A stretch of DNA of 64,000 nt from Lanius collurio (Eukaryota > Chordata > Aves > Passeriformes > Laniidae), in the NCBI GenBank assembly GCA_020086605.1, contig JACBWW010000003.1, positions 8,658,753 through 8,722,752 on the forward strand. The letters are read 5' to 3'. The position numbers and the translations under genes were made by a program. Position 1 is the stretch's first letter; the number at the start of each line of letters is the position of its first letter. Under the pieces are notes generated by a model. The model ran no database searches. It was given only the letters and a program-made list of their open reading frames with translations, and was not told the DNA's origin. This document shows, in pieces, positions 26,346 to 38,632 of this stretch.

Positions 26346-29300
26346 TATTTAGTTCATATGACTTCCCTGTGATTTCAGACATGAAAGTAACCAATTTTTC
26401 AGAGTATAAAATAACAGTAATTGTAAAATGTCATATAAATTTTAAATAATTAAAGACCTCTGAAAATATCTGAAAAACTAGTGGGGCAATTAGAGTGAGT
26501 AGAAGAGCCATATACTTTTCTTCTTATGCAATTTGCTATAGGTTTTTTAGTTCAGTAATTTGGTTTTGTTTTGGGGTTGGAATTTCTTTTTTTTTTAGGG
26601 GGGGCGGTGTTTCCCTCAACAAACCCTACAATTCTGCTAGAGCAATAAAACAGGATTTCACAGTTTTAACTCCCTAGCAAACATGAAACAAAACCCCCTA
26701 ACATTATGCAATTCCAAATATAGAGAAACAGGGGAAGGGGTACATTTATGTTTGTTCTTAAATAAGAAATTTAAGAACCAAAACTATTTAAAATTGCAAT
26801 AAAATAAAATGTGGTAGTAATTGTAATTATGCATAAAGATAAGCTGAATGTTTATCTATGTGTATGAAAGGAAAATTAAGAAGACTTGCTTATTTTATTG
26901 TAGACTACCTGATGCTTATTGGAAAATTCATTTAATTCCAACATTAGAAACTTGATAGGTGTGAATTTGTTAAATGTTACTAGTTTGGTTTACCTGAAAT
27001 TTATTGAAGGTAAAGAAACCAAAAAACCAGGAACAACAACAAAAAAACCAACACACTCCTTGTTTTAAGAATATATCTGTAAATTCAACTGAATATTGGG
27101 AGACTCCCAGAGTTTCTCAGGCCCACACAAGCCTTCTTTCAGGTAAAGGTAAACATCAACATAGCTGAGACATCAAACAACAAAACTCAAAACCAACCTA
27201 ACTGCATATGCTTTTTGCAGATATAACATAAAGACATAAATACGAGCGCAATATCAAGCAGCATTTTCTTTGCAAATCACTTCAATGTCCTGAAAAAAAA
27301 CCCCCAGTATTTGTTTAAATACAGGATTCAGGTTATACCAGAACTTCTTTAGCTATACTAAGACTTCTAAATTGAGCTCCAAGTAGCTCCAAGTGTCCAC
27401 AAAGCATGCCCAGACAGAAAATTACCACCAGAAAGATACAAAAACATACACATAAACATACACGTCCCTTCCCTAAACAAAAGGGGAGCAGCTGGCTGTT
27501 CCAGTTCTGGAAGATTCTATGACTTGGTTCTATGACTGGTTGAGGGAAGGTTGAGTAATTTGCAAAACTTTCAGTCTCTAAACCTTGAAGCATATTTTAC
27601 AATTGAGTATTTACTAGCTAGATGAACTGTAGTGAAATTAAACCTCAGAAATAGATAACTCCTTGTAGGATCCACTATATAAATCCCAGTTTGCCTATTT
27701 TCCCTGAAGCTGTTAACTTCTCAGGGCATTCCTGCCAGGGGGTCCAGATCTCCCAGCAGCACCACTGCTGCCAGGCTCCTGTTTCAGTGGCACAGTGGAG
27801 GGGAGGCCCTGGAGGATGCAAACTCAAACAAACTTCCTCAAGCAAGCTGCCATGAAGTCCCAGAAAATTTGCCAGGTAAGAAGGCAGGAAACAAGTCAGA
27901 AGTTTGCACTTCCTTAGAATGTTTCATTTTGGGCAAATCCACATTCCTTAAAGAAAATGTTGATAAAATACTTTTTAACAGCTTCCTTGTCGCTCAGACA
28001 GGTTTCTGGAGGAAATGAGGAATAGTGAAACCTTGCTCAGAGATCCCAGTCTAGAAGCTGGCGTCCCTTAGGGCCAGAGCTGCTCTATGTGAACTGGGCA
28101 ATAGCCTGTTCTTGTAAATCTGACTACAGGGATCGGTTTCGTGATGTGAAATAAAGCAGCATCCAGTGGCTGACCCCGAGGTGCACAATAAAGGTCTGTC
28201 AGGGGAGATACACGTAAAGATGGGCTAGGCACAACTTAACAGCAGAGTACAGTTTATGTTTGCTCCTGCCCAACAGGAAGCTGCAAGAGGAAGCCCTGTT
28301 TTTACAGACCTCTGCACTGTTAACAATGGTCTGCTGTTCAGCTACAAATAAACAGGCATGGCAGAGCAAGAAACTACTGAAATACTGAAGTTTATATTAA
28401 TCACAGTCATTCGTCTGCTTTACTGGGGCTTTACCATTGTTTTAGATGGTTTTGGTTGTGTTGTGGATTTTTAAACAAATGGCAAAACTACAAAAGCTAT
28501 GGTCAGCCAAAAAACTCTGAGAATGCTAGCTCCCTCAGTTTAGCCAGCTTCCTATTGAAGCCAAATGTTTTGAAGAAATTCAGGAGGGTTAATGAACCTG
28601 TCTATATAATTTTAAGACTTTTTTTGCCTGAGGGTTAAGATTAAAGCCTGTGGCAATCCTATTGGAAGCCCCCAAGCCCACCTTTAAATCAAGAAGCTGA
28701 AACTATCAAGTAGGAACTATAGAATACTTGAGCTGAGACCTAGTGGTATCACTTTACTTATGTCCAATTAAACTTTCTGACAGGAAGACCTGGATAGATC
28801 AGCATTTACTGCAGGAAATGGTCACTTATTAAAGGGCCACTTACTACAACAGCTTTCTTTTCTAGGGACAAAAATACAAAATGTAGTATTGAGGAACTCT
28901 CCAGCAGCTCCCCATCAACAGGGTACTACCACTATAAAACAAAAAAAATAAACTTACTGAGCAATTCAAGATAGGTTTTCTTTCCCTGAAATGCAGCAAT
29001 ATAGCACATCTCCTCTTACACATTCAAAATCTGAATAATTGGGTCACTTGGCCTGTATGAGTAACCTATTTTACTGTCATATTAATATAAACAAACAATT
29101 ATACTTAATAATTATTCATGCTGCTTGATTGCTAATCTTATCAGATAACAGAATGCACTCCTGCAATATAAAAGAGCCATGACAAAAACATATCACCTAG
29201 CCTTCTGCTGTGCACAAAAGTATTGGAGAGAATGAAGACAAAACAGATTTCCGAATTCACACACACCTCCCAATACTGAAGGTCAGGCAGGAAAGGATGG

Positions 29301-32300
29301 AAGCAATTCCTGTTTCCAACACCCACAGACACCAGTAATGGCAGTCTCTGTCACTAGAAGATGTATCAGAGGGCTGTACAGGTGGATCAGTACTTGGGCA
29401 CTGGTGACAAGGAGCTGCTAAGATGGGGAAGGTGAACCACTGAATATTCATTTTGTGCCAAATTTGTGGTAATTTTGAGTAACAGCACTGCTGATGGCTC
29501 AGTCTACATTATGGCAAATACGTATCTGCACCACAAATGCCACGTTTAAACCTGGCACTCTGGTTTGCCTGACTGTGCTGATGACCCAGAAAACACCCTG
29601 AGGGTCTAAGAGCTGGCAAACCAAGGCCAAAAAAACCCTGTAATTCTGCAAACAGTGGTGTTAGCAAATTCTGTCTTCTCATGATAGTATGCCTCATGAG
29701 TTTTTCAGTCCCCAGCTGAAGTTTCCATTGCACAGAGTGTTCCCTCTGCTGTGAGGACTGGCAAACACAACCAACACACACACACAAACTGGAGCCATTC
29801 TTTCCATTGGGGCACTTATCAGGATTTTTTTTTTCCCTTTCCTCCCCAGATACCTATCTCCACAAAACTTTCCAGAACAGAGGCCGTAACCTGAAGTACT
29901 ATAATAAGGTGTAAATCATGCCTCAAAGACAGATCGATCAAAGTAGGGGAAGGTACTAGGCTGTTCATCTCTTGAGGATTTAAGACATTACCTTCAAATA
30001 AAAAAAAATAAGCATTTTAAAATTTTGTTTTCTTTTCACCTAAGGCCCTAGCAAACAGTATAAATTTTGAGCAGCCATATCTATTTTTCAGTGGCTAAAC
30101 TGGCAAATGTTTCTGGGTATTGCTATATTTCACAAACCGTGAGGGGTTTTCTGTTGTAGTTTTGGGCCCAGTGAGATTCAGAAAGTACAAAAGGGCACAT
30201 AAGATGCTGTACATTTTATACCCAGTAAACTCTGATCTGCGATTGATTTATACAGTGTGCTAAGTCTTTATTTCTTTTCCTTTAGGTTGGCAACATAATT
30301 TCACTTTGATGGTCAGCCTTTCAATTAATCAAAGTGGACACAGCATTTGCAGCTTCTTTTGAAGTCAAAAAGAATTGTGTGCTCAGGACCTCTTAAAATG
30401 AGACCACTTATTTAGGTACTTAAAGATGGCTGTCAACACCTAACTCCAGTCTCCTAAGTTTGAAATTGCTGACTTTAGTAATTTGCCCAAGGAAAGTGAA
30501 CCTGGGGCACAGAGAGACTACACAAAATCTTACCTCTCATGACCAAGAAGTCCTTGGCTCTTAGTTATAAGTGCAGACAAATCTTTTTCTTGACTGGTTT
30601 GCCAGTACTGAAACTCAATTCAAGTACGCAGCAGTAGACCATTTCGAAAACACTGGTTTGGTCAGAACTGTTTTCTAGGGGGATCTTATGTCCAACTGCA
30701 ATTATGTAATAATGGAATCCAGATATGGATTTACAGAAATCAGAAAAACATAGCAAACTTATAAGGCATTTCTCTGTGTCTGACTACTCAGCAGATGAAT
30801 TGCATCCAGGTCTGCTGAGCACTGGCTGTACCGTGCTTAATTTCAATGCCCAGAGGCAGACAGCCTGATATAGGAAGCACTGGCTGACATTGCAGTCCAG
30901 CACACAGGCCAGCAACACTCTTTCTTTGTGGAAGTGTTAACGCATTCACAAGAACTCTTCTCATAAACTAAGAAGTGTGAGAGCATTAATAAAGACTAGG
31001 AAAAATATTAGTGGCAGGGTGGAGCTGTTACATTTTCCAGTCCAATGTCTTTTTTCCTTCAGTTATGTGTCAAACAGCTTGTCTGTGCTGACATGTGAGT
31101 GTAGCTGGCGCAGGTGACAGGAGATGACGTGCTATATGAAGGACACCACCAGAATTCACACTGGGGCCTGTGGTGGGCTGGTACCTGGTTGTTGGGCCAT
31201 GGCAAGGCCCAGAGCACCAGACTGCAGCAGGGTCCGCTCCCTGCCCTTGTTAAATCAAAGCAGCAGCAGCGTGCCCAAACAAATGCTTTGCTTTGCTTTG
31301 CTTGACAGACCTTTTACAAGATGTACATGAACCACAAAGGTCCAGGGAGGAGTTATGGTTCCAGGAACAGTGAATTGGATTTTACTTTGTAACTTGCAAG
31401 AGATCATGAAAAGCCATAAGCACTTTTTCCTTCTGTTTAGAAAATGCATCTTGCTAATGCAGTTGTAACACGTAATACATTACATCAGAGTGTGGCAGGT
31501 AAAATACTTGTTTTGTAAAGTTTTTGGCATGTACTGATTCCCAATACTCCCTTCTCCAATACAGACAAGCAGAGTTCAAAATCAACTCAGTATTTAGATA
31601 ACTACAAGCATACGCGGCCATTCATCTAATGCTAGTCCACCCTTTTTTCAGTAAAGCATTTTGCATTTCATATATATTATGAAACATCCCTCCACCACAA
31701 TATTTTTGATACTACTTCCAATTCCACTGGTAGACCAGATTCTTAGGCCTAGTGTCCTTAACAGAAACAAAACAAAATAAAAATTCCTCAAAAATTTTTG
31801 AAACGAGGAGACAAGGAAGAAACTCCGAAGTACAGAAATGGCACCAATACCCACCACAGAATAAAATCTGGATGACACTGTGCTTAAGTGTCACAGGTAA
31901 AGATATGATCAAAATTTTTCATAGCTGATGTATGTCTCCATCTATAAAATGCAATACTGTTACAATCAGGTATTTTCAAAACTCACTGATATCTAGCTTT
32001 TACTCAAGACTTCCTATTTTGCATTTGGGGCTTATTATTTTTAAAATTTTAGATAGCATCAATAAGAACACAGGATGTGCTAAAACGTTACATTTCATAT
32101 ATTCTGAATTCTGCCTAAAATACTCAGTTCATCTCCCTCTCAAGTGTCAACTTTTGCAATACCAACCGTACAGCAAATCTTCATAATAAACTGGGACTTA
32201 TGGGTTACTACTGGTTGACAGGTAAGGTTCAAAAACATTTATACCATAATACTACACTACTCACTTCACAAGCACACAGGCAAACATAAAATAAGATTCT

Positions 32301-35300
32301 CTAAGTGATCCATCAGCTCCAATATTTAAAAGAAGGAGGTGTCAACCAGTCCATATTATGAAATTCTTTAAATTAAGAAATTGCAATTTTTAAAACAGAA
32401 ATTCTTGAAATGCTGGTAGTAGCAAACTGTAACAGCAGTCTGTGATAGCAGCTAGCTGAGGACTCAGAAGTTTATCATGGGGAAGAAATGACAATGCTAC
32501 CACTCTGAAAGGGACAAGAATAAAATACTATTCCCCATCACAAATTCGCTCGTAAAACATGTATGCTACCTCAGAAAAACAGCCACATGCCCAAATAATC
32601 TATAAAAATTCATCACAAACACCACCAAAAATATATATTCTAAGGCAACTTAGAAATTTCAAGACAACTGAACTTTTAAGAACACTACAAACAAGTGTGT
32701 CCCTTAACTGTATTCCATAAAAGTTCCTGTGGAAAGATAATCTTAAATGATCAATGTTCTTAATTGTGTTGCATCCACAAGTAATGGTACTCAGACTGAG
32801 TAGCAGAACAGTTTTGTGGGTGTGTATTAGAGCCCAGTATTGCCCACTTACAATGAGTTAAGAAGAGAGTCAAAACATATTACACTTCCCAGCCTTCACA
32901 TAAGACCTTTCCTACAGAAAGGAGGTATAAAGAGGAATCAGAAATCTCTGAACCTTAACACAGAGTAAAAAACAAGGGCTGACCAGGATCATAAAGCACT
33001 CCTCAGCTCAGCAAACTCAATGTAGTTCATGGTACTCTATTCCACTCCCTTCCTACAATCTGCTGCACATATATGTTGTGTTTTACCGTGTACTCTGTAA
33101 ACAATATTATGCAAGAACACAAGGTAGCCAATAATACAACATAAAAGCAAAAGACCTGCTCTGAACAAAAACCCAGCTCACCTTCCCTTCTGTCTGCAGG
33201 CAGGGAGAGGGCCCTGCTCAAAACACCTCCCTATTGGGTCAGGAGAAAGAAAAGCTAAGACAACTGTGGCAAATGCAAGGCAGCCAAAATTAAGGGTATC
33301 CTTAAACACATGAATGTGGAACAGGTGAGCAGATGAGTGCTGCCATTGGGCATAGATCCAGTTACTTAGACACAAACAATCTGTGGAAATACTTGCTCAG
33401 CCTATTCAGTTCTGTGAATTGTGTCATGATTTGTATCAGATGTGAGCAAACAACTCACAAATAGAGATCTATAAACAAACAGCTTACTGAAAATCACCTA
33501 CTTAAGTCCAAGAGGCACATATAAGCAGGAACAGAGCAGTGGTCAAGCATCTGTGCCTCCAGCTTCTACATTTGTGTGGTCTAACAAATTCATGAACATG
33601 GACAGCATGCAGTGAGTCAGTCTGGCTAAGACACAGGAAAAGACATTTACACAGTTTTATATGCACCACAGCTAACCAGTCAGTTAGCCATTACTAGGAT
33701 GTCTTAACTTTAGGAAATACAGTGCTTTGTTTGTTCTTTGTTTTAAAACAAAACACACAAACCCCACCAAATCTTAAGAAGGGTAATACTAAAACCTGCA
33801 TTAAAAATAGGAATGTGTGATGAAATCCAAAGAAGCTTCTTCACATCATGCTCAAGCCAGGGCACACAACTTCTATATGCATACAGATGATTATTAAGAA
33901 AGATTTTATATCACATGAAAATTTATTTGTGTTTTATAAAGATTGAAAGAATCACCTAGAGTCCCCTTTCTTGATACGTTGGGGGTTTTCTGTGATTTTC
34001 ACATTTGCAGCCAACAACTTCATCTTTTAATAGTATTTACTATTTCTAACCCACTTCACTGTTGCTACACCTTTCCACCACCACCTCCCTGTTCCCAAGG
34101 AAGGCACCTCCTTGGCAATGCACACTTGCCTCCAGGGAGCTGACCCCCTGGCTTTGGAAGGCTGAGATCAGCGTGCATGGGTGTCCTGCAGGAACTCTCT
34201 ATGCCTGCTGATTTTCACTTTTCTTGTTTTCTCCTGCTGTCTCTCCTGTTAAAATGATTCCTCTGCTCCAAAAGTAGCAATCCTCTTTTCCCCTGAATTC
34301 TTCTAATAAGCCTAATCAACTATGCTCCAAGGCATCTGATCTCTACTTCTGTCAAGCTCAAATGCTGCAAATGCTACCTCATATTTGAGGAAGAGCTGGA
34401 AGTGCCTGAAGTTTATGTCTCTTTTCCAAGGATATCAGCTATTTGATTATGAGATATTATCTCTCCGTGCAAACCTAGCCACTGAATTTTCCACACTGCA
34501 CTGCTCATCTAAAAATTGTGCTCTGGTTTCTTCTGTGCTCCATGGCAGCCATATATCAAGGAGTGTTGGGAGAAGCTCCATTGCAAAGAGGTATCAAATT
34601 ATTTGGGCTAAACATTCCCAGGCATGTAACAGAATGGTGATAAAGAAGAAGAAACTAAATGGAATTAAAATTTCTGTTACAAACCACAGCTCCCTCTATA
34701 AAGAAAATTGCATGCCATGAGTCAAAAGAGTTAGGATCCAAGTTCCCCTTTTATCAATACTTGCAGGCAATCACTCACCTTTTTATGGAAAACAATGACC
34801 TTTTTTGATACAATGGTGACCCAGCTTAGAAGAGCAAATGAAAAAAAGTATGAAAAAAAAGACTTTTTATTATTCCTTGCAATCAAAATGTAAAAATTTA
34901 AATGATCTAAGAAAGCACCTCTTAATAAAGAGCTGTTGAAAGTGTGGGTCAGTCCTATTATCCTTTTAAATTAATAAAAAACTCCTGATCTTTTAAAATT
35001 TGGAAGAATGATGTATATTTAAAATATTCTGTAATTACTGCAAAAGTATTAATTAACAGTTCATGGATGCATAAGTAGTGAGATGAAGGAATAAGCCATC
35101 TATTCAATATAAATATAAGCTTAAAAAATCATTTTATAGCATTTTTGTAGCTGTATGATGTTAGGCAGGTCATAACACTAGTACTTTCCTCTGAAAACCT
35201 AATAATTATTAACCTTTTTAATTTTTAAACGGAATATTGACTTTGCAATAAATTGGAGTAAGTTCAATCTTACAGTCAATTCCAAACATGAAAGAATTTC

Positions 35301-38300
35301 TCTCTCAGCCACACTGACCATTAGGACTAATTTACAGATATTTTCTTAGGCTTGACTCAAAGAGAAGTCTGAATTATCTTACTGCAAATGATTTTAAGTA
35401 ACAGCACAATAATTCATATATAAAGGGCAGATATAAAGATATCACTATTTTCTCTACCAAACTATAAAAGGATATTAGAAGTTATTCTAAATTGCATGGG
35501 AAAGCCTTGAAGTACACAACACAATCTTCCTTCCACAGTCAGACCCACAGGTATAGAGGAAAAGTATGGGATACAAATCAGCCCTGCAGGAAATACAGTG
35601 GGTTTGCTTCTATATTTTAAGATTTTTTTTTTTTCACATTTTCAAAACAAACCAAAACCAAAAGCTTTCTGGTTAGAGTTGATAACTACTAGTTCTGCAT
35701 GCCATCCTTCAACTCCCAGAAATGTCCCTCTTTTCACCATCGGAGACTGAATCACAGTGTAGTTAAGGAAGTCCCTTTTGCTGAGGCCATGGGAGGCTGG
35801 TTCTGATCAGGCAGAGATTTCCTCCTCCTCCAGCCTATTCCCTTCTCTCTCCCCTTTGTAATACTGAGCAGAGGCTGCACCTGCACAATAGGAAGAATTG
35901 CAGTTTCTCATCCTGGGAACCCAGAGGGAGGAAAGAAGATGTGGTGGGAGAGGTGCCTTTCCTGTGTAGGTTTTGCTTGAGAAAACAGTCAACAGACTAA
36001 GAAAAGGGTGGAAGATTCAGTGGGCCATGAGAAAAACACTCATGGCATGTGTTTTTGGGGATGTGGGATGTGGGGACGTGAGCTGTGCAGGGAGAAAGCA
36101 CATTGGTGGTGTGGGAAACCAGCTAGGCAGTTAATGGGATAAGAGATGCTCTCCCATGAACTGGTGCACAAGTCAAGCACAGAGCCCAAAAGGCCAGAAT
36201 CAACATGGTTGGAATTTGCAATGACAGGATTTCATGGGGTCAACAGGGTGTTGACCTGTAGATCAGCTGCAGGTGGGTGAATGAGCCGGAGAAGAGCTGT
36301 TAAGAAAAGGGACATGCATACATGTGTGGGTAGAGGAAGCAAAACATGCCAGAAATAGGATTTTATAATAACAATACGAGAATCTTTCTAGAAAGTAGAA
36401 CTCAGAACTTCTCTATTTCCTACTAATTTCTCCATGGACACAGAGCTGTCCCAATGGTGCAGAACACTCATTTCAATACCTCTTTAGCAACAGAGGAAAA
36501 AATATTAATCATGCAGACAGTCATAGTTTTTTTTGTGTAACAGCACTCCAGCACAGCATCCACATTATTGCCAGAATCTGGGCACAAATTCACATCCTTA
36601 ATGCTGTATCAGACTCCTTTTTACTGTTGGGAAACTCACACCCCGACAGCTTTACACATAGGAAAAGCCAGAGTATCAGATAATGTATTTATGAGGCTGA
36701 TACTAAGTTCCAACTTCAGAAACAATATTGGATTATTTCCTATGTTTTTTGTATGTATGTATGAAGATAGAAACCTTCTCCAAACAAACTCTGAAGCACT
36801 GTCAAGAAAAGTATTTCAGGATATGCTTTTTAGGTGGACAGCAAACACCACATAGTCCAAAAGATCATGTGTGTCACATAGTGTCACATGTCTGTTTAAC
36901 TAAATGATGGGATATTTGATTGATGTTCTCTGGTATATAAAAAAGTAAATAAATAAAGGAAGGAAAGAAAACAAAAGAAAACATTAAAACAAACTAAATA
37001 ACTTCCTTTTCTAATTATAAGGATAAAATCCTGTAATGGATATTCATCACAAGCATAAAAATAAACCATTACATAGATTTTGTAAATTGTCTGTCTGACA
37101 GTTTAATTTTTAAAAAAATGTCAGGAATCAGGCATCTAGGGGACTGCCTTCATAAGGAAATAAATCAGGAAAGAGAAAATTCATTAAATTAAGGTCTGCA
37201 ATGGAGGCATTGCTGGAGAAGCAACAACCTGCTGAAGTCCTCCCACCAAGCTCCCAAATGTTATGTGAAAAGTGTGCTAGTCTCTAAGTGACCAACCTTG
37301 CATTCTGATTACATGCCATCCCATTTCTAAAACTCTAGACCTCAATATAATGCAATTCTTGTGGCATTCCAACCCTCCAACATACCAACGTCTCCCAGTT
37401 CTATGCTCTCAGCAGGTTTTCAAAACTACAATTTCATTTTGTTTGTGTGTGTGTGCAGACAGGTCAATAATGAAAATATTTAATAAGATCTATCCTAGTA
37501 TAACCTTCAGAGTAATCACCTACTAGACTTCTCATTACTTTTTTTAATGCCCTTTGCCAAATCTGAGAGCCTGATTTTTATCAGTTGTCAGTAGAGCCTT
37601 ACATTTCCTGTTCACTAAAAAGAGACAAATTTCCTGCTGATCAATATTTCCCCCCATTTTTTAGGCTGTCTGTTCACACCTATCCTTCTTTTTTAGGTGG
37701 TTACTCATCCTCTGAGGTCTACGGCACTTTCCTTCTAAGGTTTTTAATCTCATGAGCCAGATGCTTAGGCTGTGCTCTGCAGGCCCTTGTTAACCTTCAA
37801 AGAGAACACACACGTCTTTGCATGAAGATGTACTTTCCACAGCAGTCATTGGCAAGAAGCCAACAAAAAACATCTAGAAAAGCTCTTAAAGCCATTACAG
37901 CTCAAAAATAACTTTAAGAATATTGTTAGTCTTGGGAAAATATGGTATCCTGTTCTTTCAAAAAGAAAAAGAAATACGAGCTCTGTGCATAATAAAACCT
38001 TCTCAAAAAAAAAAAAAAAAAACAAAAAAATATCCCTCCATCAAGAGATCCAATTCTTCACTGAGCTATTCTAATTTAAAAATAACAAAAATCAAAAATG
38101 CAGATTTGTACCTGGCTTCTGATTCAATTTAAAATATGAAACTATTGTGTTTTGGGAGAATTTTTTGATCCACAAAAGGTCCAATCACACAAACCAAACC
38201 ATTGATGAAAGATGAACTGGCTGCATAGTGTCAGACATTCTATAAATGATGCAGGTGGCTGCATAATGCCAATAGATGGTATCCAACGCTGTGTTTGCTC

Positions 38301-38540
38301 TAGCAGATCCCACCTGCTTCACCTACAAGAATATGTGGTATTTTTAACCAGTTGAGGAATTAGATTATAAAAAAAAACCCACGACACTGAAGTTAGACGG
38401 ATAGCAATTGAAAGTCAGAGGCTGTAATAAGGTTAGGTCTCAGTAACTACTAGAAATTGCATCTCTGGCATTGCACTAGTCCCAAAACAGAATACTGGCT
38501 TGCCTCAAGTCTTATAATCCTGATTACCAGGTGGGAATAC
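26346..38540. other. long non-coding stretch
   Basis: About 12 kb with no supportable gene. GC-richer unidentified patches occur near 27700-28330, 31100-31280 and 35990-36330; they resemble neither CR1 nor any LTR I can name. A short CA run sits at 29773-29786 and a GT run near 37444-37455. An inverted pair of TCF/LEF-like sites lies at 30302-30336. The open frames are short and unrecognised. Confidence 0.5.
37991..38022 (+). repeat. AATAAA followed by an A18 run
   Basis: AATAAA at 37991-37996 is followed eight bases later by 18 consecutive A (38005-38022). That order is what the 3' end of a retroposed transcript looks like. However, the spacing is at the short limit, no flanking target-site duplication is visible, and the sequence upstream matches no gene I recognise. 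It may simply be an A-rich simple repeat. Confidence 0.4.
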
Positions 38541-38632
38541 AAAGAGCTTGTTTCTATTCTTGGCTCTATCACTGGCTTACAAGATGTCAGTGGCCAAATC
38601 TCTTTCCAGGGCTCAATTTTTCATTGGGCTAA
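38541..38632 (+). mobile_element. MIR-like SINE remnant
   Basis: Blocks in order resemble the MIR core: TTTCTATTCTTGGCTCTATC (38551-38570) for the part usually reading like TTCTATTCCTGGCTCTGCC, then CACTGGCTTAC, a GTCAGTGGCCAAATCTCTTT block for the 'accttgggcaagtcactt' segment, and CAATTTTTCAT for the 'cagtttcc' segment. MIR elements are ancient tRNA-derived SINEs shared by amniotes and dead in all. The match is diverged and judged by eye, so ends are approximate. Confidence 0.5.

Noticed and set aside
27512..27546. ATTCTATGAC followed by TTCTATGACTGG, resembling the CR1 terminal octamer repeat on the plus strand
   Set aside because: The sequence before it does not follow the CR1 3' end beyond a few bases (GTCCCTTCC), so it is probably coincidence or too decayed to call.
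27990..28215. Possible LTR with AATAAA near 28188
   Set aside because: No TG...CA ends, no primer-binding site, no matching second copy; not supportable.
30466..30520. Antisense MIR-like word (TTAGTAATTTGCCCAAGG)
   Set aside because: Neighbouring MIR words are not in the right order, so a single word is insufficient.
34095..34115. Short hairpin CCAAGGA/TCCTTGG
   Set aside because: A seven-base stem followed by no T tract and with no conserved loop; expected by chance in this length of DNA.
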